DNA of 33,614 bases from an uncultured Opitutia bacterium (lineage in GTDB: Bacteria; Verrucomicrobiota; Verrucomicrobiia; Opitutales; Opitutaceae), in NCBI GenBank assembly GCA_903861185.1, contig CAIOTK010000317.1:1-33614 (forward strand), written 5' to 3'. Shown here piece after piece: positions 1 through 7,880 of the stretch. The notes under the pieces are model-generated. The model was not told the origin of the DNA and made no database searches. It worked only from the letters and a program-made list of their open reading frames with translations. How positions within the stretch are numbered: position 1 is the first letter of the stretch; the number at the start of each line of letters is the position of its first letter. The translations under genes and the position numbers were made by a program.

Positions 1-384
1 CAGGCCGAGGCGGTGCAGTTCTCGCGGCGCGCGGACTACGCCGGGTTCGCCGCGGCCGAGCTGAAGCTCCGGCGGGACTTCGGCTACCCGCCTTACCGCC
101 ATCTGATCCAGCACCTGTTCCGTGGGCCTAACCCAGACAAGCTGCGCTTCTATGCCGAGCAGTGGGCGCGGCTGGTGGAGCGGGAGCTCGGCAACCGCGT
201 GGAGCTGCGGGGCCCGTCCGCGGCGCCCATCGAAAAGATCAAGGACGAGTATCGCTGGCAGCTCTGGTACTTCACTGGCTCCGTCTCCCGGGTGGTGCCG
301 GAGCTGGAACGCCTCCGCGCGGGCTTCGCGTGGGCGGAGGACATCACCCAGGTGCTGGACGTCGATCCGGTTAGCCTCGGCTGA
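1..384 (+). CDS. priA: Primosomal protein N' (PriA helicase), C-terminal fragment
   Basis: The reading frame is open from base 1, so the gene begins outside the window; 127 residues of C-terminus are visible. PriA is the DNA helicase that reloads the replisome at stalled forks. The visible part matches the PriA C-terminal domain: the YPPY segment that follows helicase domain 2, the GPSAAPIEKIKDEYRWQLW stretch (equivalent to 'GP..AP..K..G.YRWQ' of the family), and the terminal VLDVDP motif that ends most PriA proteins. The helicase core and the zinc-binding cysteines lie upstream and cannot be checked. The next gene, mpl, starts about 95 bases further on the same strand. The identification is firm; only the extent is incomplete. 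Confidence 0.93.
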   Translation, partial: QAEAVQFSRRADYAGFAAAELKLRRDFGYPPYRHLIQHLFRGPNPDKLRFYAEQWARLVERELGNRVELRGPSAAPIEKIKDEYRWQLWYFTGSVSRVVPELERLRAGFAWAEDITQVLDVDPVSLG

Positions 385-478
385 ACCGTCGGCGCGGCGA
401 GTCCGGTGTTGTGTCCCGCGGCCTGCGCCGCCATCTCCGCGACGGCGCCGTGACGGCGCTGCCTCCCTCACGCCTCCG

Positions 479-1906
479 ATGAAGATTTATTTCCTAGGCA
501 TCTGCGGCACCGCGATGGGCAACGCTGCCCTCTTGGCCCGCGCCGCCGGCCACGAAGTCTCCGGTGCGGACACTGGAGTCTACCCGCCGATGAGCACCGT
601 GCTCGCCGAGGCGGGGATCGCGGTTCACGCGGGTTACGATGCCGGCCGGCTGGAGCGGCTCGCCCCCGACCTCGTGGTGGTCGGCAACGCGATGTCGCGG
701 GGTAATCCCGAGGTCGAGTGGCTGCTGGAGTCGCGCGCGCTGCCCTTTACTTCGCTGCCTTCGCTGTTGCACGACACGATCCTGCGGCGGCGCCGGAACA
801 TCGTCGTCTGTGGCACGCACGGTAAAACCACTACCACTGCCCTCTGCGCCTTCCTGCTGCGGGCGGCGGGCGCCGATCCCGGCTTTCTGATTGGCGGGGT
901 GCCCCAGGATCCCCCCTGCGGCAGCTGGCTTGGGGAACCCGCTGCTCCGTTTGTGATCGAGGGAGACGAATATGACAGCGCCTTCTTCGACAAACGAAGC
1001 AAGTTCATCCACTACGCGCCGCACGTGGCCGTGCTGAATAACCTCGAGTTCGACCACGCCGATATTTTTCGCGATCTCGCCGATATCCAGCGTTCCTTCA
1101 CGCACTTCACCCGGCTGGTGCCGCGTAACGGCTGGATCGTGCTCAACGGCGATGATCCGAACCTTGCCGCCCTTGGGGCCACGTCCTGGACGCGCCAGGT
1201 GCGGGTGGGCCGCGGGGCGGAAAACGATGTGGTGCTCTCGGATTTCGCAGAGACGCCGTCTGGGGCCTCGTTCCGCTTGGCGTGGCGCGGACGGCCGTGG
1301 GCCCGGGTGGAGTGGGGACTGAGCGGCGAGTTCAACGCCCGCAACGCCGCGATGGCGGCGACGGCCGCCGCGCTCGCGCTTCGCCCGGAGGATCCGACGA
1401 GCCTCGATCTGGGCGCGCTTGCGTCCTTCCGCGGGGTTCGTCGCCGGCAGGAGATCCGTCTCGCCGCGGCGGGTCTGACGGTGATTGAGGATTTCGGGCA
1501 TCATCCGACCGCGCTCGCCGCGACGCTCGACTCCCTCCGGGCGCGATACCCGGCCGCGCGGCTGTCCGCCGTGTTCGAGGCGCGGAGCAACACCGCGCGT
1601 ACGAAGCGCATGCAAGACGCGTTTACGGAGGCCCTAGGACGAGCCGATGCGGCGTTCATCGGTCCCGTCAGTCGGGCCGAGCGTGTGCCCGCCGCCGAGC
1701 GCTTTGCGCCCGAGGAGGTCGTCGCTGACCTCGTCGCGCGGGGTCGCGTCGCGGTCACCGCCCCGACCAACGCGGACCTGCTGGTCCGCTTGGCGGCTAG
1801 GGTGCGACCGGGCGGCGAGGGTCCGGAGGTGGTCGTGTTCTTCACCAACGGCAGTTTTGACGGGATAATCGACGGCTTCGTCGCCGCGTCCCGCGTCGGC
1901 GGCTGA
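479..1906 (+). CDS. mpl: UDP-N-acetylmuramate:L-Ala-gamma-D-Glu-meso-DAP ligase (Mpl)
   Basis: The 475-residue cytoplasmic Mur-ligase attaches recovered L-Ala-gamma-D-Glu-meso-DAP tripeptide to UDP-MurNAc during peptidoglycan recycling. The N-terminus MKIYFLGICGTAMGN is the Rossmann-type UDP-binding motif of MurC/Mpl. The P-loop CGTHGKTTTT lies near residue 112, and the central-domain EGDEYDSAFFDKRSKF segment is characteristic of Mpl rather than MurC. NNLEFDHADIF is the conserved Mur-ligase metal/ATP loop. FNARNAAMA and the C-terminal EDFGHHPTA complete the fold. The frame stays open upstream to base 122, but the ATG at 479 gives the expected N-terminus. No Shine-Dalgarno is visible; the leader is C/T-rich. 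The enzyme implies a meso-DAP cell wall. It is flanked by priA and a secreted protease on the same strand, with no obvious functional link. Confidence 0.94.
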   Translation: MKIYFLGICGTAMGNAALLARAAGHEVSGADTGVYPPMSTVLAEAGIAVHAGYDAGRLERLAPDLVVVGNAMSRGNPEVEWLLESRALPFTSLPSLLHDTILRRRRNIVVCGTHGKTTTTALCAFLLRAAGADPGFLIGGVPQDPPCGSWLGEPAAPFVIEGDEYDSAFFDKRSKFIHYAPHVAVLNNLEFDHADIFRDLADIQRSFTHFTRLVPRNGWIVLNGDDPNLAALGATSWTRQVRVGRGAENDVVLSDFAETPSGASFRLAWRGRPWARVEWGLSGEFNARNAAMAATAAALALRPEDPTSLDLGALASFRGVRRRQEIRLAAAGLTVIEDFGHHPTALAATLDSLRARYPAARLSAVFEARSNTARTKRMQDAFTEALGRADAAFIGPVSRAERVPAAERFAPEEVVADLVARGRVAVTAPTNADLLVRLAARVRPGGEGPEVVVFFTNGSFDGIIDGFVAASRVGG

Positions 1907-1964
1907 AACCGGAGTTGCCGCTTGCTTCGCCGGAGGCGTTCGCCGTCCTTCTGGCCTCTGAGTC

Positions 1965-4034
1965 ATGATGCCCCGACTTCTTCCCGGATTGCCCCGCTTG
2001 CGCCGGTTCGTGTCGCTCCCCGTGCTGGTGCTGCTGCTGCTCTCCGGCGGATCCGGCGGGACTTTTGCCGCCGCCGACGCGCGCGATCCGATGTTGGCCC
2101 GCGTTTTCCCGTCGATCGTGCGCATTGAGGCGATTCGACTCCGACCGACTGACGGACGCCTGACTAAGGAGTGGTCGGGGGGCAGTGGGGTTGTGATCTC
2201 CGCCGAGGGCCATGTGCTGACGAACTGTCACGTAACCGAGGACGGTGACTTTTTTCGAGGGTATCTCCACGATGGCTCGCAGCTGGAAGCGGTGTTGGTC
2301 GGCCAAGATCCGTTGACGGATCTCGCCGTCATCCGCCTTAACTTGGCCCAGCTTCCCGCCGGGGCGCCGCCCCTGCCGGTGGCTCAGTTCGGGGATTCGG
2401 CGGCGCTGCGTGTCGGCGAGGAAGTCTTCGCGTTGGGTAGCCCGGGCTTTTTAGCGCAATCCGTGACGCAGGGCGTCGTGTCCAACCCCTCGTTGGTTCT
2501 TCCCGAGCAGACGGTGGGGAAGATGATGCTGCGGGGGGAGGATGTGGGGCAATTCGTGCGGTGGGTGCTGCATGACGCCCGGATCTTTGGCGGCAACAGT
2601 GGCGGACCTTTGGTGAATACCCGCGGCGAGGTCGTGGGCATCAATGAGATTGGGGTGGTCGGCCTCAGCGGCGCGATCCCCAGCAATCTCGCCCGGGAGG
2701 TGGCCCGGCAGTTGATGACCTCGGGCAAAGTGGTGCGTGGCTGGAGTGGTCTGACTGTACAGCGTCGGCTGGAGGCGGCGGGCAAGGGGGAGGGGGTGGT
2801 GGTCGGAGACGTCGCGGAGGGCTCCCCTGCGGAGGCGGCGGGTTTCCTGCCCGGAGACCTCATCTTGGCCTGTGACGGGCAAGCCATCGAGGGAGCCGAG
2901 GAGAAGGCGGTCGCGCACTTTCATCGGTTGGAGGCGAGCCGGCTACCCGATGAAGAGCTGGAGGTTCGCTTACGGCGCGATGGTGCCGAGGGCGTGCGGC
3001 GCGTCCGGTTGGTGGCCCGTGAAGCGGCCCGTTCCGACGACGTCGAATTCCGGACTTGGGGTGCCGTGATGCGCGACCTCACCCAGCGCATCTCACGTCT
3101 CGAGCGGCTGCCCGACTCCCGCGGCGTCTGGTTGGAGAATGTGCGTCCCGCCGGCCCCGCAGGGCAGGCTGAGCCGGTGCTTCGGCGTGGGGATGTGCTG
3201 ATCGCGGTCGAGGGCCGTCCCGTGGAAGGCGTGGCGGAATTGCGGCGGATGACCGATGAGTTGCTGCGGGACGCGCCCAAGGGGGTGCGCACCGTGCTGG
3301 CGGAAGTCCGGCGTGACGGCGCCCGGGTGAGTTCGGTGGTAGAGCTGCGCACCGCGAGTGAGCGAAATTTTCCGCCGCAGGCCCGGAAGGCCTGGCTTGG
3401 CGTCTCCTCCCAGCCGCTCACGCCCAAGCTCTCGGCCCGCCTGGGGATCAAGGCGGAGGGTGGGGCGCGGTTGACCCGCATTTATCCCGGCACGCAGGCG
3501 GAGAGCGGGGGCTTGCAGGTGGGCGACGTACTCCTCGCCCTCGACGGCACGCCCGTCGCGGCCCGCCGGCCCGAGGACACGGACGTGCTGGCCCGCCAAG
3601 TCCGGCAGTACCGGGCGAGCACCACGGTAAAGGTCTCCCTCTGGCGCGAGGGCGCGCCGCGCGAGCTCACGGTAGTGCTGGAGGAACAGCCGATCCCCGC
3701 GGCGGAGATGGCGTGGTGGGAGGACATCCAGCTTGAGTTCTCAGCCCGGGAGCTCGCCTTCGATGACCGCATTCGGCTCCAGCTGACCAACGCCCAGACT
3801 GGAGCGCTCGTGGAGAGCGCGATCCCTGCCGGTTGGGCGGCCTTAGCCGGCCTGCGGGCCGACGACCTCATTGAGGCGGCCGATGGCCGGTCCGTGGCCT
3901 CTTTGGCGGAACTCCGGGCCGCGCGAGCCTCCGCGCTGGAGGCCAAACGCGAGTGGTGGGTGCTGCGGGTGCGTCGCCGCGGCCAGACCCTGCTCGTCGA
4001 GATCAGCCTCAAACCCGCGCTTTCCCCCCGATGA
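1965..4034 (+). CDS. Secreted HtrA-like serine protease with four PDZ-like repeats
   Basis: The protein has 689 residues. Residues 1-37 form a signal peptide (RR near 13-14, then a Leu/Val-rich core and an AAA cleavage region), placing it in the periplasm or outside. A trypsin-like domain spans about 45-255. His89 lies in TNCHV, Asp119 in DPLTDLAV and Ser212 in GGNSGGPLV, so the catalytic triad is complete. Four PDZ-like segments follow at roughly 258-350, 386-465, 476-575 and 587-685. Each carries a 'GLxxGDxIxxxDG' type core such as GFLPGDLILACDG, LRRGDVLIAVEG, LQVGDVLLALDG and LRADDLIEAADG. Classical DegP/DegQ has two PDZ domains, so this one is longer. Its stop codon overlaps the next gene's start (ATGA), which suggests translational coupling. 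The protease class is certain; substrate and exact family are unknown. Confidence 0.9.
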   Translation: MMPRLLPGLPRLRRFVSLPVLVLLLLSGGSGGTFAAADARDPMLARVFPSIVRIEAIRLRPTDGRLTKEWSGGSGVVISAEGHVLTNCHVTEDGDFFRGYLHDGSQLEAVLVGQDPLTDLAVIRLNLAQLPAGAPPLPVAQFGDSAALRVGEEVFALGSPGFLAQSVTQGVVSNPSLVLPEQTVGKMMLRGEDVGQFVRWVLHDARIFGGNSGGPLVNTRGEVVGINEIGVVGLSGAIPSNLAREVARQLMTSGKVVRGWSGLTVQRRLEAAGKGEGVVVGDVAEGSPAEAAGFLPGDLILACDGQAIEGAEEKAVAHFHRLEASRLPDEELEVRLRRDGAEGVRRVRLVAREAARSDDVEFRTWGAVMRDLTQRISRLERLPDSRGVWLENVRPAGPAGQAEPVLRRGDVLIAVEGRPVEGVAELRRMTDELLRDAPKGVRTVLAEVRRDGARVSSVVELRTASERNFPPQARKAWLGVSSQPLTPKLSARLGIKAEGGARLTRIYPGTQAESGGLQVGDVLLALDGTPVAARRPEDTDVLARQVRQYRASTTVKVSLWREGAPRELTVVLEEQPIPAAEMAWWEDIQLEFSARELAFDDRIRLQLTNAQTGALVESAIPAGWAALAGLRADDLIEAADGRSVASLAELRAARASALEAKREWWVLRVRRRGQTLLVEISLKPALSPR

Positions 4035-4798
4035 TCCCCTTTCTTCGCTCCTTCCTCCCGCTCGTTGCCGCTCTGTTCGTCCCGGTAGCCGCCTCCGCGG
4101 CCCCCGGCGTGGCCGCCGACTTGGTGCGGCGCTATGCTGACGCGATCGTCGGGGTGGAGCTGGTCGTTACCGTCAAGGTGAAGATGGGTGACCGCGAGAT
4201 GCCCCCGCGCGAGCAACGAATCGAGGTCAACGGCACCGTCGTGACGCCGGAGGGATTGACGGTGACTAGCCTAGCGGGGGTCGATCCGCAGGTGCAGTTC
4301 GACGCGATGCGCGCGGCCGGCATGGGGTCCCGCGGCGCGGAGCTGGTGGGGGCCGATTTCAAGGAGGTGAAGTTGCGGCTCGCCGACGGCCAAGAGTTGC
4401 CCGCGCGCTTTGTGCTGAAGGATGCGGATCTCGATCTCGCGTTCATGGCGCCCGAGGAGCCGGCCGCCGGGCGCAAGTTTCCCCACGTCGCGTTGGGCGA
4501 GGCGGTGCAGGGCGACTTGCTCGGGACCTTCTATTACGTCGCCCGCGCTTCCAAGGCGCTGCAACGGGTGCCGCTGGTGCGCTCGAGCGAGGTGATGGGC
4601 GTAGTCGAAAAGCCTCGCCGGCTCTACTTACTTTCGGAGCAGGCGGCGGGCAGCCCGATGTTCGACGCGGGCGGCCGATTGCTGGGCATCTCGCTGCAGC
4701 ACTTCGCCAACGGACGGCCCACGGGGACCGTAGTGCTGCCAGCGGGAGACATCGCAGACATTGCGCGGCAGGCCGCTGCGTCGATGGCCCCCCGCTGA
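4031..4798 (+). CDS. Secreted trypsin-fold pseudoprotease lacking catalytic His and Ser
   Basis: The ATG at 4031 overlaps the stop of the upstream protease by four bases and begins a signal peptide (MIPFLRSFLPLVAALF, Ala-rich cleavage region near 20-24). The 255-residue product can be aligned by eye with the protease domain just upstream. The strand before the catalytic His (GHVLTNCHV upstream) corresponds to GLTVTSLAGV, putting Ala82 in place of His. QDPLTDLAV corresponds to KDADLDLAF, with Asp kept. GNSGGPLV...GEVVGI corresponds to QAAGSPMF...GRLLGI, putting Ala206 in place of Ser. There is no PDZ domain. It therefore has the chymotrypsin-like fold but cannot be an ordinary serine protease. 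Coupling to an active paralogue suggests a partner, inhibitor or substrate-binding subunit, which is inference. The fold call rests on motif alignment only. Confidence 0.72.
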   Translation: MIPFLRSFLPLVAALFVPVAASAAPGVAADLVRRYADAIVGVELVVTVKVKMGDREMPPREQRIEVNGTVVTPEGLTVTSLAGVDPQVQFDAMRAAGMGSRGAELVGADFKEVKLRLADGQELPARFVLKDADLDLAFMAPEEPAAGRKFPHVALGEAVQGDLLGTFYYVARASKALQRVPLVRSSEVMGVVEKPRRLYLLSEQAAGSPMFDAGGRLLGISLQHFANGRPTGTVVLPAGDIADIARQAAASMAPR

Positions 4799-4823
4799 GC
4801 CGGCTGTAGCTCAGCGCAGCCGG
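4793..4823. terminator. Overlapping inverted repeats at convergent junction
   Basis: Two alternative perfect inverted repeats fill the 12-base gap between the converging pseudoprotease and purA genes. CGCTGAGC (4793-4800) pairs with GCTCAGCG (4809-4816), and these stems contain both TGA stop codons. CCGGCTG (4800-4806) pairs with CAGCCGG (4817-4823). The two share bases, so only one can form at a time. No T-tract follows on either strand. A bidirectional terminator or mRNA 3'-end stabiliser is plausible but not shown. Confidence 0.4.
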
Positions 4824-6355
4824 AGCAGTTCGGCGGTGGCGGGCACGTCCTTGATGATCTGCGCCGGTTCCGGGCCGACTCCCAGGTAGCGCAGGTTCGG
4901 CAGGCGTTCGTCGGCCGGTCGCTGACCGCCGGCGTAAGCGGTGTCGAGGATCGCGCCCATCATTGCGGCTACGTACTGGCGCGCAGCGGCGGGGAGCTCG
5001 GCGAAACGCCGCACCCGCGAGAGGTCGCCCGTCCAGCCTTCGTGCCGAGAATAAACGGGACGCAACGTGCGGCGGACCGATTCATTGCGAGGCACGTGGG
5101 CATGCCGGCGGCCATGCGCGTCCTCGTAGGCGGTACAAATCAGCAGGTCGCCGCGCCAAGCGCCCTCGTGACTCAGGGCGTCGGACTTGTTGATCATCAG
5201 GTCGTGGAAGCCTCCGTAGCGGAGAGCGTCGCCCTTCTCCACGGCGTCGAACCAGCCGACCATCCGCTGGCGGCCCGTGCTGGTGCCGAACTCCAGCAAC
5301 TTCAGCTTTTCCGCGAGTGGGTGGCCGTCCTCCATCCGGGTCAGGAAGGTGTGCGTTCCGACCTTAGTGTCATATGCCTTCGCGACCCCGAAGGTGTGGA
5401 TATGTTGCACCGGGATCCCGGCACTCTCGAAGAGCTCCGGCGTGTAGGTGTGGGACGCGGTGACGTTCGGCGAATATCCGTGGCGCTTGTCGAGCCAGTA
5501 GGCCTGGCCGAACTCGCCGATCACGGTGCGGCCCGCCGCTAGTTCGCCCAAAATCAGTTCCCGGACCTCGGTGATGTTAGCCGCCAGTGCGTGGCCGGCT
5601 GACCAGTACGCTTCCGTGAGCGCTGCGAGGTCGAGGGTGAAGGGCTCCGCGCCACGGAAGCGGGTGAAATCGAAATCGGACTCCGGGAATACCCCGAGCG
5701 CGATTGCCTCCGCATTGGCCCGGCGCTCGGCGGCGGCCAAAGTGTCGAAGAATCCCGCCCAGGCTGCCGCTGGCACGCGGCAAACGTGCTGGATCGTGCG
5801 GCAGGCGCGATCTGCCCGCTGCGCCAGCTTGCGGGCGAACGTCTCCCGCTCGCCAAGAAACTCGCTGAAGGTGATCTGCTGCTGACCCACTTCGTCGAGG
5901 TACGCGGGCGTGATGCCGCGGCCCGTCGAGCCCCGCGCTTCCTCTCGCAGGACCTCGACGCGGTAGTGCTCCCAAGCCAGATCCAGCAGCCGGTGGGTAA
6001 CGTCCGAGACCAGCGCGCGCTCGTCGATCCGCAGGCGGGAAAGAATTGCGTGTCCCTTGCGCTCTAGGGGCCGCGTCTCCCACCAGAGCTTGCGTGGATC
6101 CGCCACGACCCCGCAGCCGACGCAAAGATGCGCGGCGTCGCGCACGACCACCCCGGCGGGGAGGAGGTTCAGCTTGATGCCGCCGGCCGTGTGGCCGGAG
6201 TTGGCCCCGCCGTTGACCTTCAGGACTACGGAGACCGGGTGGGGCGTGCCGCGCAGTTCGTCGGCGATTTCCGGGATAAGCCGGCCTTTGCCCTCGTCAC
6301 CGAAGGAGATGCCGACGTCGGCGATGAGGCGGCTGGAAAAGGGAGGCAGGGACAT
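4811..6355 (-). CDS. purA: Adenylosuccinate synthetase, divergent long form
   Basis: The enzyme condenses IMP and aspartate with GTP to give adenylosuccinate, the first committed step to AMP. Family landmarks are present in order. FGDEGKG carries catalytic Asp20, and GGANSGHT carries catalytic His55. [10 protein letters not shown] is followed by [14 protein letters not shown] in place of the usual 'EGAQGxxLDxxxGTYPFVTSS'. [29 protein letters not shown] and INKSD (the guanine-recognition K-x-D) complete the set. At 514 residues it is about 80 longer than typical PurA (around 430), and several motifs are altered, for example the GVGP segment is missing. It is most likely a genuine but divergent PurA. 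There is no Shine-Dalgarno; a perfect hairpin abuts the ATG on its upstream side. It lies 107 bases downstream of the ThuA gene on the same strand. Confidence 0.85.
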   Translation of the reverse strand: MSLPPFSSRLIADVGISFGDEGKGRLIPEIADELRGTPHPVSVVLKVNGGANSGHTAGGIKLNLLPAGVVVRDAAHLCVGCGVVADPRKLWWETRPLERKGHAILSRLRIDERALVSDVTHRLLDLAWEHYRVEVLREEARGSTGRGITPAYLDEVGQQQITFSEFLGERETFARKLAQRADRACRTIQHVCRVPAAAWAGFFDTLAAAERRANAEAIALGVFPESDFDFTRFRGAEPFTLDLAALTEAYWSAGHALAANITEVRELILGELAAGRTVIGEFGQAYWLDKRHGYSPNVTASHTYTPELFESAGIPVQHIHTFGVAKAYDTKVGTHTFLTRMEDGHPLAEKLKLLEFGTSTGRQRMVGWFDAVEKGDALRYGGFHDLMINKSDALSHEGAWRGDLLICTAYEDAHGRRHAHVPRNESVRRTLRPVYSRHEGWTGDLSRVRRFAELPAAARQYVAAMMGAILDTAYAGGQRPADERLPNLRYLGVGPEPAQIIKDVPATAELLRLR

Positions 6356-6374
6356 GGTTGCGTTACGCGCAACC
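6356..6374 (-). promoter_or_regulatory. Perfect hairpin abutting the purA start codon
   Basis: On the plus strand GGTTGCG (6356-6362) and CGCAACC (6368-6374) form a perfect 7-bp inverted repeat with a 5-base spacer. It touches the purA ATG (6355-6353) directly. In purA mRNA it would be a stem-loop occupying the ribosome landing site; as DNA it is a dyad suitable for a dimeric repressor. No Shine-Dalgarno is present elsewhere in the leader. The repeat is plainly visible; a role in purA control is inferred. Confidence 0.5.
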
Positions 6375-6417
6375 GGGCCCGGGGGATCCTGTTGCCGGAA
6401 AGGGAAAACGCGACCGT

Positions 6418-6447
6418 CCCGGGGAGCGCAAACAGAAAAGCCCCGGG
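6418..6447 (-). terminator. Candidate terminator hairpin after the ThuA-ankyrin gene
   Basis: CCCGGGG (6418-6424) and CCCCGGG (6441-6447) form a 7-bp inverted repeat with a 16-base loop. It lies 16 bases downstream of the ThuA-ankyrin stop codon and before purA on the same strand. There is no convincing T-run after the stem, and the loop is long, so it is only a weak terminator candidate. It could separate the envelope operon from purA. Confidence 0.25.
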
Positions 6448-6462
6448 CCGCCGTCGCCCGTT

Positions 6463-7863
6463 TTAGCGGGCGGGCGTCAGCGGTGCGAGCAAGCCGATGG
6501 CCGGCTCGTTCCGGAACTCGCGGGCGATGTCGAGCGCGGTCACTCCGAGCTTGGAAACTACCTTGGGATCGACGCCGGCACTGAGGAACAACTGTACCAT
6601 TTCGGCGCTGCCACTGGCGGCCGCCTCGTGCAGCGGGGTACCTCCGCGCTCGCTCAGGGCACCCGCGCGCGCGCCACCCTTGAGTAGGGCCCGGGCGATC
6701 GCCACCCGGTCCTTCGCCGCGGCGTGGTGGAGCGGCGTCCAGCCGAGTTTGTCGAGCTCATCGGGCCGCGCCTTCCGGGCCAGGAGCGCCTCAACCAGCG
6801 CGAGGTTGCCCCGCTCAACGGCGAGGTGCAGCGGCGTGCGCCGACTGCGGTCCGGCCCGTCCACGCCGGCGCCCGCCTCAAGGAGGAAGAGGGCGATCTC
6901 GTTGCGGTTGCGTAAAATCGCCTGGTGCAGCGGGGCCAGCGCCGCCTCCGGACTCCCCTGCACCGCGGCCGGCCGTAGCTTCACGTGCAGCCGGACATCC
7001 TCGAGGTCGCCGCGGGCGATCGCCTCGTCGATGGTCGCGTGCTTGGGGGCGGGATCGAGCGACGAAGCCACGCCCGCAGCCGGGACGGCGACGCCGGCGG
7101 TCCAGACGATGGCGTTCAGGACGAGGGTACGGAAGTTCATCTCCCACCAGTTACGATGAAAGTGGCCGCCGGTGAACCCAAATGTGCGCGCACCCGCACC
7201 GGTGAACACCCAACCAAGGGTCTGCCGCTCCCCGCGCGCCAGCGCCGCGCGGACCGCTGGATTGCCGGAGCGGGGGCCGTCCTGTCCGAGGCTGGCTGGC
7301 GGTGGCCGGGCCTGCAGCACCGGGACGACACCCGGTGAGAACCGCAGGTGGTAGTACCATTCATCCTCGATGGTGAACGGTCGTACGCCGCGGGTGACCT
7401 CGTGCGTGGCAAGCAGGATCTCCGCCGGGCGCCAGACCGGGTTGACCGACCAATCGGCTTCGAAGCGTCCGCCAAGGACCGCGAGCAGCGCGTCCGCCAG
7501 ATCCCCTGGGGAGGGTTCGAGCGCGAAATGGAGCACCGCAAGCCCGCGTCCGGCGGCGGTGTGCTGGCGGAGCGCTACTGCCTGGTCTCGCGCGACGTGG
7601 CGATCGAGGCCGTCGGAAAACAGTACGAGGGACGCCGCCTCCGCGAGCCGGGCGGGCTCGGGCCAGCCCTGGACGACGGCGGTGCGTACCGGCAGGCCTG
7701 AGGCGGCGAGCGCGTCCGCCAGTAGCCGTGAGCCGGTGGGGAACCGGTGCTCGCCGGGCCCGTGGCTGGGCTCTCCGGCGACAAAGAGCACCAGCGGCGC
7801 CACTGAAGGGTCCGCGGCACCGACGGGGCCCGCGAGCGCGGCGAAGAGCAGCGCGCGGAGCAT
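6463..7863 (-). CDS. Secreted ThuA-domain protein fused to ankyrin repeats
   Basis: The 466-residue protein has a short signal peptide ([17 protein letters not shown]). Residues about 22-255 form a ThuA-like class-I glutamine-amidotransferase-type fold. It includes HGPGEHRF (34-41), the [10 protein letters not shown] segment and the [17 protein letters not shown] signature. ThuA proteins act in sugar metabolism and are common in Verrucomicrobia and Planctomycetes. Residues about 285-455 contain roughly five ankyrin repeats, seen as [36 protein letters not shown] and [11 protein letters not shown], each followed by an LL-rich helix. The combination is unusual; the ankyrin array probably mediates protein contacts outside the cytoplasm. 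It is the last gene of a minus-strand block, 17 bases after the epimerase gene. Its stop is TAA, whereas most genes here use TGA. The substrate is unknown. Confidence 0.82.
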   Translation of the reverse strand: MLRALLFAALAGPVGAADPSVAPLVLFVAGEPSHGPGEHRFPTGSRLLADALAASGLPVRTAVVQGWPEPARLAEAASLVLFSDGLDRHVARDQAVALRQHTAAGRGLAVLHFALEPSPGDLADALLAVLGGRFEADWSVNPVWRPAEILLATHEVTRGVRPFTIEDEWYYHLRFSPGVVPVLQARPPPASLGQDGPRSGNPAVRAALARGERQTLGWVFTGAGARTFGFTGGHFHRNWWEMNFRTLVLNAIVWTAGVAVPAAGVASSLDPAPKHATIDEAIARGDLEDVRLHVKLRPAAVQGSPEAALAPLHQAILRNRNEIALFLLEAGAGVDGPDRSRRTPLHLAVERGNLALVEALLARKARPDELDKLGWTPLHHAAAKDRVAIARALLKGGARAGALSERGGTPLHEAAASGSAEMVQLFLSAGVDPKVVSKLGVTALDIAREFRNEPAIGLLAPLTPAR

Positions 7864-7880
7864 CGGGCGGGGGCTGCGGA

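Noticed and set aside
494..1615. Long minus-strand open frame of 373 codons opposite mpl
   Set aside because: It lies entirely antisense to a clear Mpl ligase; Arg/Pro/Gly-rich translation without any motif, as expected from GC-rich shadows.
4811..6355. The divergent PurA as a PurZ-type (2-aminoadenine pathway) enzyme
   Set aside because: The catalytic Asp in GDEGKG is kept, which as I recall is replaced in PurZ. The protein is longer rather than shorter than PurA, and there is no phage context.
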